Shown here in pieces: positions 42,050 to 57,600 of a DNA stretch of 64,000 bases; position 1 is the first letter of the stretch; the number at the start of each line of letters is the position of its first letter. The position numbers were made by a program, and so were the translations under genes. The notes beneath the pieces are model-generated. The model had not been told where the DNA came from and did not search any database. It saw nothing but the letters and a program-made list of their open reading frames with translations. The DNA lies in assembly GCA_024516035.1 (NCBI GenBank), contig CM044964.1, positions 11,449,914 to 11,513,913 on the forward strand, given 5' to 3'. This DNA is from Bactericera cockerelli (lineage: Eukaryota > Arthropoda > Insecta > Hemiptera > Triozidae).

Positions 42050-43850
42050 TTCATTAAAAAGGAGAGACCATTACATAAAATAATAAGAGAAACAATATTG
42101 GTCTCACACGTGGTCCAGCCCACTTCAAACATTAAATTTATGGTTCCTGAATACCACGGAGGACAGTGATTACAGGCAAACTAAGAACCAAAATGGAGTG
42201 CATTGCATTTTAAAGCAACTTCTCAAAAAATAATCAAGACATCAAAATCTACAGTTTTCTTCTTTCAATATTTTTTCAAAATTAAAAAATCTGCAGACTT
42301 CCTAGGAAAAAAATGTTGAAAACTATAAAATCAACAATAATAATTTATTATTTTTACCTAAATAATGTTCAACATTTTTTTTTTTTTTTTTTAATCAAAA
42401 GGATAATAACATTTACAATTAAAAAATTCCTTCATCTGGACAGCATCTGGATTTTTGAAAATTATTTACGTACTATCATTTTAGAATACCTACGAAAAAA
42501 TCGTACCGTTTGCGATGTCAAAAAAATCGTCCACTTCTAAAATCGTCTCTTCTTCACTGCACAGTAAAGTTTCAACTAAAGCTTAGAACACGCGCGAATG
42601 GCAAAAAATATTTTACAAATCTCTCTCCATCCAGCTAGAGGCGATTAGGTAATGAATTTAAGCTAAAGAAGAATAATGGTACTTGTGCGAGTATGTACAC
42701 CAGGTAGCTAAAGTTTACATCTGTGATTTTGTACACCTTTTTTCACCGAAGTAGAAATCGCAAAGCAAACGATTCATTTTGAATAGAGGGTTAAACCCCC
42801 CCCCCAAGATTAAAACAATATGAACGGAAGGGTAAAACCCCCAACATTTAGAATAACATCATCCGATGTTAAGAAGAGACTTTAAAAGAAGAAAAAAAGA
42901 GTCACTAAAAAATTCTGTATTTTAAATCTTAATAATATAAAATCCATTTAATTGATTCATAAAATCAACAGAATTCAAAAACGATTGGACCAAATGACTC
43001 CTAGTTTGGCACAGAGTCTCCTTTTGGTATTTAAGTACGTAATAAGAAAGGAATTTTAAAATTTCCAAATACCATACAAGCCACAAGCCGTTACGTATCT
43101 AGTTTTAGCTAGTACTGTATTAAAAAGATTTTTATATTCTAAATTATCCGACTAAGACGATGACGACGGCCATTTTTTTCCCCCTCAATATTTTTCTCAA
43201 TTTTTAGGGGAAATGGAGGGGGGTGTAGCTTTCACATTATCTTTCTTTCGTGAAAAAAGGTTTAGTTCGATCTCTTGCGAAAAGCTTTATAGAACGACAA
43301 ATTACGCAGGTTGACTGATTTGAATAGAAGTTTAAACTAGATGTGCACTAGACTAAGAGAACATAAACAATATTGTAGTATGTTATAATTAAATAAAAAC
43401 AACTGTGTTTAAAAACGAAGTATCTAATAGAAGATAAGGAAAGAAGACGACTGAATCTATATTTCATAATTTTCTCTTCTTCATGCTTCTACAATGACTG
43501 AGAATATTCAGAATAAAATAGATATTATATGATGCATTATCTAAGAAATCTAAGAGACTTGGGTATTTTCATAATATAATAAATCTCTACCTATTACCTA
43601 TAGATAAAATAATTTTTATATTGAAATATTTTTTATTGTGATTCTAACTCATCTAACCCTTCCTTGCAATAAAGTTTTGCAGTCCAAGATACGTTTAAAA
43701 ATATAATTTATACCTACACGTCATATATCGAGTTTTTCCCAAAAATATAACTTTCTAATTTTCACAAGAAAAATCAGCTTTTTCAAAGCTACGTCAAGCA
43801 ACGAAACCATTGAAATCATTTCATCATGACATCTTTGCTTAGAAATTGTA
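42050..43850. other. Intergenic AT-rich region
   Basis: Between two divergent genes. Poly-T run at 42377-42395. No coding or RNA gene recognised; a worn SINE body piece near 42775-42860. Confidence 0.5.
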
Positions 43851-44112
43851 GTTCAGACATCTCCACCAAGAAATTGTAGTTCAGATATCTCCACCAAGAA
43901 ATTGTAGTTCAGATATCTCCACTAAGAAATTGTAGTTCTGATGTCTCCATCAAGAAATTGTAGTTCTGATGTCTCCACTAAGAAATTGTAGTTCAGATAT
44001 CTCCACCAAGAAATTGTAGTTCAGATATCTCCACCAAGAAATTGTAGTTCTGATGTATCCATCAAGAAATTGTAGTTCAGATATTTCCACCAAAAAATGG
44101 TAGTTTTCAGAC
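43850..44112. repeat. 27-bp minisatellite
   Basis: About nine units of AAGAAATTGTAGTTCAGATA followed by TCTCCACC, with T/C and A/T variants. Confidence 0.9.
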
Positions 44113-44114
44113 AT

Positions 44115-45620
44115 CTCCGTTGTTAATACCTTATCAAATTATCATTATAACTGATGCTTTGTCATAACTTAAAACTTAATAATTATATTCATTGTTCATG
44201 TGCATAAATAATATCTTTTACAACTGTTAGTCATTTCAGTGGTGTGCAACTGGTCAAGTAAGGGTTAATATTTTGAAAGAGATGATAATGAGGATGTGTT
44301 TATTCTTCGTGTTTATTGTTTCGTCTTCGCCGGTGAAATCATCATAATAATAATAATCTCTACTTAGTTTAATCCCAGCACGGCGGCGATTTCATTTATT
44401 TTAAAAACAATGTAAATTAACATCTCAGTCATGTTTGCTCAATTTTTTTTGTTAGGTATGGCTGAAATTGACCGACCTATGATTCTGAGAGAGGTAGGTA
44501 TGTGTATCGCTATAGTATAGGCAAATGAGTCGATAGCCTAGAGTCGGGCCTGGATAGGTAATTTATAGGTAAGTGTAGCGCAATTTATATATAGGTAAGT
44601 GTGCCCCTGAGTCAGAGAGTGATGTCCTGCCAAGCATTACATGTGTGAGAAACACTTTCATTTTTACTGGATTCACTCATGTTATTAACCTGTACAGAAG
44701 TACATTAGAATGACTTGCAGCTAACTGCCAGAATAATTGGTGGTAAAGTGTGAGAGAGTTCGATTTCCGCGCGGGGCAAATATTTTTGAGAGAATATTTT
44801 TTCTTGTTTTCACTGGCTTCCTGTTAAATTTATATCTCGGAATACTTTAGCCTTATTGAGGTGGACCAATATTTTGTCACATATAACCGAGGAGAAACAT
44901 AACACTTTCTTAAACTCATACTGGAAGGGTATATTAGTGAAAAAGAGGTCGAGAAGAAGGTGTAGAAAAAACTGGTTTGAAAATTTGAGAGAATTGCCAT
45001 AATGGTTTCCAACCTTCGATAGAAGATGATCATACAGAGATATAAAAGAAGGGGTGCTTCACCACTTTTCTTCTTTACTGATTGTGGTGCTTTTTATAGA
45101 AAAAATAATATAAATGTAATACCCAGCTATAAAAAATGTTAAAGATAACTTCTGTAGTTGTAACATTTAAACTGATTAGTGAATGTACAGAAAAGGGAAA
45201 GCTATGTACTTTATGTAGGTATTGTCTAACAGAAGGTTAACATTTTACACGCCACTCTACAGTGTCCTGCTGTTGTTGTAAACAGACCTTGTTTGACGTC
45301 ACGTCAGCCATTCTACGGGCAGTTTATTTTTCAAAACCCATGATGGCGTTTAACCGGTACTTTTTTCGATTTGGGAAGTGCGATCTTCTTGAAAAGTTGA
45401 TTTTTTTGAGGAAATTGAAGGAAAATCCACTTTTCTCTTACAATACATTAATGTTTTAGAAGTTCATGAATATAGACTTTTTCAGAATCGTTCAAGTAAT
45501 GGTATAATTTGTCATAGTTTGTAAAAAGTTAAGTGTTCTTTAAACTTCAGTGTTTGTGTCTGTACAAAACTGTTATCTGAAGAAAAGCTTTGTTATCTGT
45601 TATTCATTGTGAAAGCAAGA
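44115..45620. other. Upstream region of the RanBP2-like gene
   Basis: No gene recognised. 44555-44610 repeats TATAGGTAAGTGT. The RanBP2-like promoter should lie in the right part; I see no TATA box I would trust. Confidence 0.4.
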
Positions 45621-45627
45621 CGTTATC

Positions 45628-45699
45628 ATGTTCCGGTCGAAAATTGACATAGATCGGCACGTGAAAGAGATATTTCGAAAATGTACCAACCTAGAGCAG
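45628..45699 (+). CDS. RanBP2: RanBP2-like exon 1
   Basis: ATG at 45628; MFRSKIDIDRHVKEIFRK to LEQ; donor CAG/GTAATT. Confidence 0.85.
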
Positions 45700-48600
45700 G
45701 TAATTGTTAAACCTTCCATCACTTACAAACACCTAATTTCATTTTGAGCCTAGGTCAGCAATCTTGTGAAACATGTGTGTGGTCTTCTATATCAAAGGAC
45801 CCAAGGACTGATAAGGAACTTGAAGTGCCTCTATGTGTTGAGACTTCATCAGAGATACTTATCAGTTTTCAATAAAATTAGGTATAATATGGTATTCAAA
45901 GGCTGCTCTTTACATTGTAGTCTTCGACAATCTACAGTACTGAGAAGTCATTGTGCTAGTGATCATGTCAACTTGATTTTCTTATCTTTTTTGAGTAAAG
46001 GAATGATAAGTAAATAATTATATTGAACCAGAGGACTTTGTCTATTTAGGACTTTTACAGAGGAATTTCACATACATCAGTAATTTATGACATTTGCTGA
46101 GTTAAAAGAATTACTTTTGCTTGACTATGTAGAAGGTAGCACTGTGGCATTAAACATTTCCCCCCTACAGTGAAGCAACTAGTACCTATACCAAAACAAA
46201 GATTCTAAATTATAATATTTCTTGAAATTTGATGAGGAAACTATTGTAGATTCAAACTTGATCTTAATTTTGCCCAGTTCTGACTAACCATGAGTTTTGT
46301 CAAAATGGAAGACCTTCAATTAATTAATTAATTTAGCGTGTTTTTTTAATATCTCAAAGAGGATCAGATCTAAAGATCAGATTTACATTAATTTCTTTGT
46401 TGCATTTCAGAGGTCATTAGAATCTCTTAAAATTGCCAACTTATATCTCAAAATTAAAGACTATGAATTAGCTAAGACCTATGCCCAACAATATTTGACT
46501 GTCAAATCAAGTGATGCCACTGGACATGAACTACTGGGGCTCTGCCATGAAGGATTGGGCAACAAGGTGGCTGCATTTGAAGAGTTTAAAATATGCTTGT
46601 CACTGAATTTGAACAACAAAAACATTTTGAAAAAGCTAGCCAGTTTGGCAATAGATGATCAAGTTCCATTGGATTTGGTCAAAGACAAGTATTGGATTGA
46701 AAGAATCGAGCAGCATCTGTCAACAGTGCCAGCTGAGAGTTTCAAATTAAAGGAGAAGCTATTGAAAATGACTCAAGGAAATAAGAATTACAGTAAACAA
46801 TATGAAGATCTTTTGATTGGTAAGTATGCAAATTTGACAAACCAACATTTTGAAAATTTATTTTTTTGTAATATTCTTTACCATCTTTTTTTTTCAAAAG
46901 AAAAACAATTTCAGGTCTTCTTCTTTTTCCCGTAATTGTTTCTCTATCAAATTATTTCTGTAAACTAGAACATGGTCACAGCATTTGCTCATTAAATGAT
47001 GGATTTTTCTATTTTCTGAAATTTAAAACCTTTGAAATATTGATTGCCATTCTAACAAGCCTAGCATCTCCAAACTTTCCGAAAAATTGAGTGCCTCTTG
47101 TGACCATGGCCCCAAAGATTCTACAGCAAAATAAGGAAGATTTACTTGGTATTTGCAATGCTTTATCTAGGTTTGTTTTCTTAAGAATCGGTTAGTGTAT
47201 TTTGTTGATCCATCTTCAATGATGAATTTTGATTGTTTTTCTTCTTTCAGCTGAACTAGATGCAAATCCTCAGTCTTTGAATATTTACTTGAAATTATTA
47301 AAGCTCTACAAATCATCTGATAGAATTCCTGATGCTTACAATTTTGCAATATCCAAATATCCAACAAAACAGAAGTGGATACAACAGTATGTGTGGTTCA
47401 AAGAGATTGTTGATGTGTGTGCTTTGTATGAAGCTAAGATGGGAACGTCACTGACTGGCAAGGATAAGTCCAAGTTCTATGAGAACTTCTTGGTCAATGT
47501 GGAGAAAGAATTGAAGTTTGCTCTACATGAGAAGGGGAAGAAGATTGTTGACTTGGAGAAAAGTTTAGCTTTGTAAGTACTACTTTTCAGAAAATACCAT
47601 TTGTTCCATTTTTTTGTAAAAAAAGACAATATTATTCTCTTTTACATTTAATTTGTTTTTAATTCTACCTTTGGCATATTAATACCATCAGTATTTTGCT
47701 ATCAGACAAAATAAAGCTCTACTGATCTCTTATCTGGTTCTGCCTCTGGTGAAATAACTAGGGTCAAAATCTAATTACCTACTAAATTTGTTTCTCTAAT
47801 TCAAGTGATTTCTAAATTTTCCTACACTTAAAGCAATTCACAGAATGTAGACTCACAGAGGTTTTATAAAACATATGCCTAAAATGTAAAATTATGGAGC
47901 TAATATCACAACACAACAAATGCTCCGACCATTTGAGGATCACTGCCTCATTTAAACTGCATCTATGAGATTTTTATATTTAATACTGTTGATAAATAAT
48001 TTACATTACTCAATAATTTCTGAATACCTCAGGTTAGATGAAGTCCTGTACAAATTAAGATCAAATATCCAGAACATTGATGAGTCAGCAAGTCTGAATG
48101 AGAAGCTTCTAGTGCAGCACTATGCTGCTCAACTTTCTTTCTATGCTCTGCTGATTGTGCTCAAAAAAACCAAGCTAGACATACAGGCTGGAGTACTGGT
48201 GAGTAATATGTGCAATTGTGATTTTGCTTTCTGATTTTCATCTATCATCTAGCAGATCTAGCTAGAGTACTAGAGTATTCTAGAGAAATGTACAAAGAAA
48301 TAAAGTTTACTCTGTACAAACTTAATGAGCATTGAACAATCAATATTTTTACATTCTACCCTAAACAAGGAAGATCCTTTTGATCCTTGTGAGAAAACAC
48401 CATTAATTAATTTTCATCTTCAATCATCAGAATGTTATCAGTTCAAGCAGTCCTCTATTTATGTGTGTCCTGGACTAATCTCTTCATGATGCTGTAGAAA
48501 TCCAAGACTTCATTTATTATTATTCCTATTAAATAAAATAAATTATTTTATCTTTCAGGGCCAAGACGCTCTCAAGGACAAACTGGTCAGCTCTGCCCCA

Positions 48601-51600
48601 CCTCTACTCTTGTTCTCTCTGAACCCAGGCCTGGTCTTAGAGTTCAATGCCTCTTCCCACGGAACATCAGGCCCGGACAATATCACTGAAATGAAGGCTG
48701 AGACTCATTATCGCCTCTCACAATGCTCTTTGTTCTTGAACATTTTGAGAAAGCATGGGCTTCTCTATGGTGAGTGCAAGTGAAATCCTAAGCAAGTTCT
48801 CTGAAAATATTTCAATCTTTTCCTGTCAAGTTTTTGTTCATGTTATTATGAATTGAACAAATCTCTAGTATTATTCTTTCTCTATCAATTCTCTGGAATA
48901 GGTACTCTAGATGTGAAGTACCTACCAAATCCTAGTGTTTTCTTTATCTTTGAAAATCCTAGTGTTGAATCAATTTTTATACAATTTTGTTCAATATATT
49001 GTATTATTCATGTAAATATGTATCTTGTGTGTTGTGTTGTAAACAAAAAAATACAATGTATATAATTTTAATAAAGTTGCTTTCCTCTATTTATCATCAG
49101 ACAACAGTGTACAAAATAACAAGGACTGGTTGGACCCTGTGTACTCCAGCTTATTCCAGAATACCGACTCCAGCACCAGGCAGTCCTACTTGAGGAGTTA
49201 CCTCTCTCAGTACAAGCCAGTCTCTGATCTGCCTCTGCTCAACGCCGATCATTCCCTTCGTCCAGAACATGGTAAATATAATAATAATAAGACTAAGGGC
49301 GGAATTAATAGACAACATCAATAACTTAAGTTGTTGGTAAGTGTCGATTTTCCCTATCTTAAGCAATCCGTGACTTAGCGCCACAGAGGTATTACAAAAA
49401 CGTCTATTAATTCTGCCCTAAGACTCTCTATTTGACATCAAAGTAAGAAGTTAAAATAAATGTAAAAAGGGTGTGATCTTTGCTTATGGCAATCTCTGCC
49501 ATCCAACCCTTAAGAACGCCTCTTTGCTAAGGTCAAGAAAGAGTGAAAAAGAGGAAGCTGTGAAAGGAAAAGATAAAGAAAGAAATATTATTGTTAGGCT
49601 AACCACCAGTTCCATAGTTCCTAACATGGAGAAATATTGGATTTATCATAAAGTATATCTCATAGGTCATGAACACGTCACATAAAATCGGCCATCTGTT
49701 TTTTTTTTTTTTTTTAATAACCTACTAAAATTTAGAAGCACCACAGAAGATTTAAAATTATTCAGAGAATTGCGACCCGCAGCTTTTCAAATTTATAAGT
49801 ATAAGTAGTACTTTATTTAGACTGTCAGCACAAGACAGGTATTCCCATTATGCCAACAGTTTAACAAAGCACCTCTTTATTTATTTGTAACTTAATCTTT
49901 ACATCTTAGTATTCTTTCTACTCAATATTTTCGTTTAGTTTCAGGCACCGAGCTCTCTCATCCTTGCTCCCTCCATCACATGGTCTGGCTGGGTGTCTGT
50001 CAGGTGCTGGGCTCCGACTCAATGCTTCCTCCAGCTTTGTTCAAATCAACACAGACCACACCCCACATTCAGTTTGCGGCTCGCAACATTCACTTGACGC
50101 ACATGAACCTCTGTGCTCTGGACGTGGACGCCTTCCTGTATGCCTCCAGTGAGTTAACTCTATTTATTTTTTTACACTTTATTTTTTTTACATAACAATC
50201 ATCAACAACAACAAAAAATATAACAATAAATTAAAAAAAAAACTTAGAAATATGTATGTACAAAAAGAAATATTAATTTTTATTACAATTGTTTTGTAAT
50301 CCGGGGCGAAGTTAATGCCTTAGGCATTCTCTGCCACTTAACATTCACTCTATTTGTTTACCAAGTGTTTCGTTTTTTAACAGATTTTTTTGTGTGACTT
50401 TAATCGCAAACAAGTTGCCTTTTTATTTACAATATTTGGACATAGGTACCTATTATACAAAATAAACAATAGAATATAATAGAAATTACCTTGTTTATAC
50501 TGCCGAGGTGAGACTAAAATGTCCCTTTATTCCAGCAGTCTAAACAAGGCCTCTTGTTTATTTTCAAATTTAAAAAGACATTTTGTACATACATTTAATA
50601 TTCTCAAGATTATATATGTACATAAAAAAGCCTTGCTTAGGTTAGAAAAAAAAAGAAGAAAAAAAAAAGACAGTAATAATAATGATAATGAATAAAAATA
50701 ATAGAAGCTGAGTAGGGGTATAAAAACAATAGAAATGTTACAACTTACTACAGATAAAAGAATAAGAAGAAAATAAATGTTACCAGTCAATTACAAAATG
50801 TTTCAAGTTATTACTTAAATTACAGTATCAGATTAATTTGAATAATGTGATTACTCAATGGGTGGGAATTTCTGCCTGAGCTCCCTAAGTATAGACAAGA
50901 CCTCCTCATCATATTTAACATATTTATAAAATTATATTATTTTACCTTAGCTGTAGTTACACAAGGAGAAGACCAGTGGCTCGCTGGAGGACTATAAATA
51001 GAGAACAGACTAGCCAACCCTAACAAGCAAGCCTAGCTTACTGTTTCCCAAGGGTTTCATGGCTTATAAAGAAGCCATTCTCACGATGGTTGTTTGCACT
51101 CAGAAATATGTGCTTCAGAACAAGTCAACTTTTCATCGAAAGTTGAATAGAGATCATCACTCCCCCAGCTGTAGCAAAGCTGGGTACCACAACATCAACA
51201 TAAATATACGATTTCGACAACTGTCCTGGAGTGACACCACATTGGTTTTTTGAGCTCAGATTATAAGTATAAGTAGTGCTTTATTTAGACTGTCAGCGCA
51301 AGACAGGTAGTCCCATTATACCAACAGTTTAACAAAGCACCTCTTTATTTATTTGAGTATAAATACAATGTATAAATACAATTATAAGTATGAGTAGTGC
51401 TTTATTTAGACTGTCAGCGCAAGACAGGTATTCCCATTATGCCAACAGTTTAACAAAGCACCTCTTTATTTATTTGAGTATAAATACAATGTATAAATAC
51501 AATTATAAGTATAAGTAGTGCTTTATTTAGACTGTCAGCGCAAGACAGGTAGTCCCATTATGAGACAGGTATCAAATAATATACATATAACTCTTATCAA

Positions 51601-54600
51601 AATCCCCCCTGCCCTCTCCTCCAGTGTTCTGCGCCCTCACGACCCTGCAGCAGGGGCAGGGCCAGGGCGCCTCGTCCCCTCCCCTGCTCCCCGCCGACAT
51701 CACCCCCCCTGACCTCCTGGTCTCCCCCGAGCAGGCCTCCTGGTGGTCGGCCCTGTTCTCTCAGCTCGGCACCTCCCACCAGCACAGTGCTCCCGCCGCC
51801 ATCCGCGACGGGGAAGTACTGGCCGGCGTGTCGCTGGTGCGCAACGTCGCACAACACTCGCTCCACGTCGCGATCCTCGTGTATCTGGCGCGCTGCTTCG
51901 CCAAGCGGGTGAGTTTGTTTATTATTATTATTATTATTTAACACTTTATTGGTCAACTACATGATATATTCAACAAAATATAACATGAGAGAAAAAAAGA
52001 ACACAATCGAATTTGTAGTGAACCAAGGGGCGAGGTTAAAGCCTGTGGCTTTCTCTTCCACCGAACCCCCAAAAGCTTCTCTTGTTTCTTATTTTCTCTC
52101 AGTCTATTTCCTTCTAAATTGAGCAAACACCTTTAATTTTTTTTTATTTAAAGATTAAAATAAAAATACAGTCATGAGTTCATGACTCTCAAGTATTAAT
52201 TTGGTAAAGACTCACAGAGTGCCGCCTTTACCACTGAGCTACCGGGACAGACTCAAGAGTGTGATTATTATTATTCTCAGGCCTCGGACCCAACACTGGC
52301 CGGAAGCAAGGAGGTGGTGAAAGCCCTGGAGGCGAGGAGTCAACACTACTGGGAGTGTGCCCTGCCTGCGCTGGAGCGGCTGGAAAAGAATAAGAACATC
52401 TCCGGTGTGAGTGACACGCTGTTCAGGTGAGAAACATTTTTTTTTTTTTTAAGATGAGTGTTTTACCGACTTTCTTTTATTTCATGGCCATGAAACAGCA
52501 GCTAATGTATATGCTTGTGGTTTGTGTTGTAGCTTGTACATAAGTCCGTCCTCATTTTTTTTTTTTTATAAGATGAGTGTTTTGCAGACTTTTTATTTTG
52601 GATAAACTCAATAAGGAGATGAGTGGAGAAAAACATTTTTTTTTTAATAAAAGGCAGAAATATTTGCGAAATAATTTAATGATTATAATATTTTGTAGCC
52701 ATGAAACAGCAGCTACTGCAGATACAACCTGTGTTGTAGCTTGTCCATCCCGTAGTATGCCTCCCGTGTGATGAGCGAGAAGTGACACAATACTTCCAAT
52801 TTAGGTGCTGTGTCAACACGAGCTCACCGGAAGATATCCCTTACAAACAACTGAAACCATATTTTGAATACAATTTTTTTGTCGGCTCTAGAATTCGTAC
52901 CCGGGACCTTCCGCATCGCAAGCGAGTACGTACCAGTGAGCTATTTGTGCGCTCAGTTATGTTACGTTAATAATAACCATACCATAGAAAGCCATTAACA
53001 TTAACCAATAGAATGTGTAATCTAGATAAGATAATAAGGGCAATGTAGTTAACTTCATGTGTAAAAAAAAAAAAAAATATATACAATGCTCAAATGTTTT
53101 ATATCTGCTCTCATTCTGTAATTTATTCTTGTATACTTAAATTGTAATTATTGTATACCTAAATTGTATTTTGAAAAATAAATAAAGCTCTTGCTACGAT
53201 ACATTTGTTAATAATATCTATCTTCTGTCCTCACCGCCCAGGTACCACGGAGAGCCCATCACCAGCATAGAAGCTTCGGCAATGATCGAGGAAGCCAAGT
53301 GCACGCTCGGCTGCTTCCTCCTCAACGCGAATAAGCTGAGAGAGGCGAGCACAATGCTCAAGCCTTTGAAGTCGGCTTTCGCCAAGTACAACTTGGCCAA
53401 GGTGAGTCCCCAGCTCATGTGAGCTACTGTTGGTATAATGAGAGTATTTTATTTTTATAAAGTTATCATATATGTGGTAATCACTTTCGTGATATCACAA
53501 CTACTCAAACTCTCTTTACTAAATCCAGGTTACAAGTCCGTCGCCTTATCTTTCAAGCTACTGAGGTCGGTTTAATTATTTTCAGATATAGAATAATTAA
53601 ATAGATAATAATTATGTCTAGTAGGTTGTTCAAATCAACAATGAACTGAATGATTTTTTTTTAAATTTAAAATGTCTGGTAGTGATTCTTCCGCCGAAGA
53701 CATTGGGAATCATCAGTAAACCATGAATTATATTTTTTTTATTATAAATTTGGACTGTTTTATTATCATGTGGTCAAATTCTCAAACAGACTTACAAGGA
53801 AAAATTCATGCATTGAGTGGGATCCAAAAAGGACGGCTGTGGTACCTACCTGGATTACCAGACTACCGTCTTAACCACTAGTATTGTAAGTGTTCATATT
53901 AATGTAACTAATTTTTGTTTTTATCGTAGACACAACTATGCATTGGTGGTCATAATTAACCACTATGACCACCAATGTATAATTTTGTCTATTATAAAAC
54001 ACATCGACAAAATTAGGCAAACATTAAAAAAACACTTATTATATTTTTTATTTACAATTCTAAATATTTACACTTATAAGAAAGGGTCAGAAGGGGGTGA
54101 TGTATTCTTTTTCTTTTAAACTGCTTTTTCCTAAACATGTTAAAACAAAAAAAAATAATAATAATAAAAAAATATTTGTGGTCAATATTAGCCAATCTCT
54201 TCTTCATGGATGAAGTTTTTTGGTTCTGGCTCTTCTACGTTATTTATAATTTTGTTTGTATCTGTACATTTGTTGTTAATGTTCTTTTTTTTGTAAACTG
54301 ATCATGTACCATAAAATATACTAACCCTAACGGTATTATTATTATTATTATACACTTGAAAGCCCTTCCTTACGCCAGCTCTGATTTTATCAATGTAATT
54401 TTTATATAATTTAACTTTTTCTTGATATGTCATGTACCTTGTACCTATAGCACACATACAAAAATGTATAACTGTTAGCGTAATGGGACTTCCTGTCTCG
54501 AGCCGACAGTCTAAATAAAGCACTACTATACTATACTATATTTAAATGCTAAAATATAAATCAAAAGGGATCCAACGATTGGTGTTATTGTCTTTTGTCC

Positions 54601-57600
54601 TTTACCCTAGTTGACCAGAAGGGGGCAATGTAATATAATAATAATATCGCCTTATTTATACTGCCCGATTAAGACTATTAAAGTCCCATTATTTCAGCAG
54701 TAAGCCCAAGACATAATATGTGGTAAAAATCCCAAATGGGAGGATAACTTGTCATGTCCCGGCTGGGTTTCGAACCCACGACATCTGGATTCTCTGGATT
54801 CACAGAGTGCCGCTTTTACCACTGACCTACCGGGAGAGACCCTAGTTATGTACCCTAGTTAAAACTGGTTACTTATCAAAAACTATATTAAAACTTAACT
54901 GATGTTACACATTTTGACCATCAAAATCCGGTTTCTCCTTTCGCAGATCTACGTGAAACTAGCAGACGACGAACAGCAGACGGGGTCATCGGACGCGTTC
55001 GATTCCTCGCTGCTCAACGCTTCCTCGCTTCTCAACAACACCACGAGCTCTCCCCACTCGTACAAGTACTTCCTCTTCCTGCAGAAAGCCAAGGAGAGCT
55101 TGGTGTCGGCCCAGGCAAGGCTGGATGCGGATCTCACTGCTCATTGCTCGCTCCTCTATTATCCGGATCTGTCCCACAGGATTCTGGACCTGCTCACCGA
55201 GGTGGAGATGAGGATGGAGCAGGCTGATGGTGAGCATTTTTTTATTATTTTAATATATTACTTTTATTGTATATTTGAGGTCTCTAACATTTTAATACAT
55301 TTAAAAAGAGACTATTTCAAAGAGTTATAAAATATGGAAGTATTTTGTACCCCATTCAGATTAAATCTGGTGGCGGGATACAAGAAAAAAAAGAGAGTTA
55401 TTTTTAAGTTAAGTTAAAGAGTAACAACAAGTAGAAGAGAAAAAAAAAAAAATTAATGAGAATTTTAAAAGTAAAGTAAAAGAAGAAGAGATCAAGAAGT
55501 GGTTCAAGTGTTTTCTTAAAAAAGGAATCATGCCAGTGGTAATAATTTTTGTAGTGTTATTTGGTTATTTAGGATGTATTTTTTTAATAGGAGTGGTACA
55601 TTTTTCAAAGCTTTAATTTCTGTGTATCAATTAATAAGTTGTTAACACAGTACAAGGAAGTTAGTAAATACAATAAATACATACAAATAGTTAATACATA
55701 GTAAGTACAAATAATACATAGTACAAAAAAAAGCATATTTTTTTTTTTAAATAGGATCATAGCTAGATTTCATCTGAATGGCAGGACATGCTTGACTTGC
55801 ACTCCAAGTGACCCGGGTTCGAATCCCAGCAGGGTCGAATTTTTTTCCCCACTCTGTATTTTAGATGTCGGGGACTACACTATAGCCGCGTGAGGACAAT
55901 TCGGGTAGTTGTAGAGTGAGCATCGACCAGTGGGGGCATTACGAGATTGATAATAGGCGGTGATAATCACCTCCCTTGATCAAATTTTATTTTCTTTCCT
56001 TGTGTATATTTTGTAATGTATTGTTAATTTCTTTAAATAATGAAGTTTCATTGAAAAATGTTTAATAAATAAACAAGTCACAAGGTTTCTCTCGCTCATC
56101 CTCATAATATCAACATCTGTTAATCGACATTGTAATACTTCTATGTTTGCTACTTGCTCGCTCATAGAATAATGTTGATAATTACCATGTATAGTAGAAC
56201 CCAAAAGGCACAGACCAAAAATTCTACTATAAAGAGGTTTCTAACTTGGCCAGTTCTCTATTACACATAAACAGGTGACGCAGGGACCTGAGATTTTCTC
56301 TATTATAAAAACTTTTCTATATCCCGGTTTGACAGTACAAATTTATTTATTTATAAAGCCCCATTGGCACATAAATTAATGGGCTAGGGCCTCCTTTAAA
56401 AGGGTATATTATATTATGATTATGTTAATGATCTGTTGCAAGAATGTATAAAAAACAAGAAATGACCTACTTATTAAGTTCAAAATAAAGACTGACCTTG
56501 ACCAAGACATTAAATATGACAAGAAAAGAAAATGATGAGTACAATCATCAGCATCAGCATAGGGTGGCGTCATCGTGAACGATGGTAGCTAGACAGTGAA
56601 GGAATGACTCAGAACTCTGTCTTTACAAGGAGGCTAATAATTCACAAGGGCCCCCAGAACCCAGTCAATGCTGGTCACCTCCCTATTTATAGTCCCCCAG
56701 CCAGACTTGTATAACCATAATTTGTTTTTATTTTTTTTTGTTTTTTACAAATATGATAAATAAAAAGAAGAAAAATAAACAGTAATAATAATGATTCCAG
56801 GCACGGAGGAGAAATCTCTGAACGTGTCCAACTCCACCTTCCCCCACCACCCCCGCCCCAGTGCCCACTACTCCTCCCCCCTGTCCAGCGTGAAGCACAA
56901 CCCCGCCCTGCGCCACAACACCTCACAGCGGCTCTACTTCTCGGTAAGGGCCCGTTCACACTCTTGCAAGTTACGTGCAATTAATTTCATAAGCGGTTTT
57001 TTTTAATTGAACGAAAAGCCTGAACGAGACCGAACAGTCAGCTCTGGTCAACCAAAATTTGAAGAATAAAAAAAAGTGATTTTTGGAACTCTGGTTTGTT
57101 TACATTAAAGATATCGGTGTTTGTTTACATTTTGCATTTGAAATCATCCACTTCTTCTTCTTCTTACTGAACCAAACGCCATGACCGAACGAACGAGCCG
57201 GTCCACTCTGGTCAGGATTTTTCGGTCCGGTCTAATTAAAAAAAGTGAATTTCAGTGACCAGGTCAGCTTCGGTTCGCTTCGTTCAAATAAAAAAAACAG
57301 CTTCATGTCTGTCTGGGACCCGTTCACACTCTTGCAAGTTACGTGCAACTAATTTCATGTCTGTCTGGGACCCGTTCACACTCTTGCAAGTTACGTGCAA
57401 CTAATTTTATGTCTGTCTGGGACCCGTTCACACTCTTGCAAGTTACGTGCATTCAATTCACTGAGATCATATAACATAGAGGGAACCCCATGGCTGCCTA
57501 CCCTAACTAAAACCCTCGGCTCCTCATCAATACTAAATCATACCGTTGTGGAACTTAAATATTACTTCAAAAATAAAGTTAAATACCTTCAACTATAAAG

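Noticed and set aside
43850..44112. CRISPR-like regular repeats
   Set aside because: Units are contiguous with no unique spacers and the genome is clearly animal; a minisatellite.
45262..45459. 65-codon ORF just upstream of the RanBP2-like start
   Set aside because: No similarity and not in frame with the first exon; may be 5' UTR or promoter.
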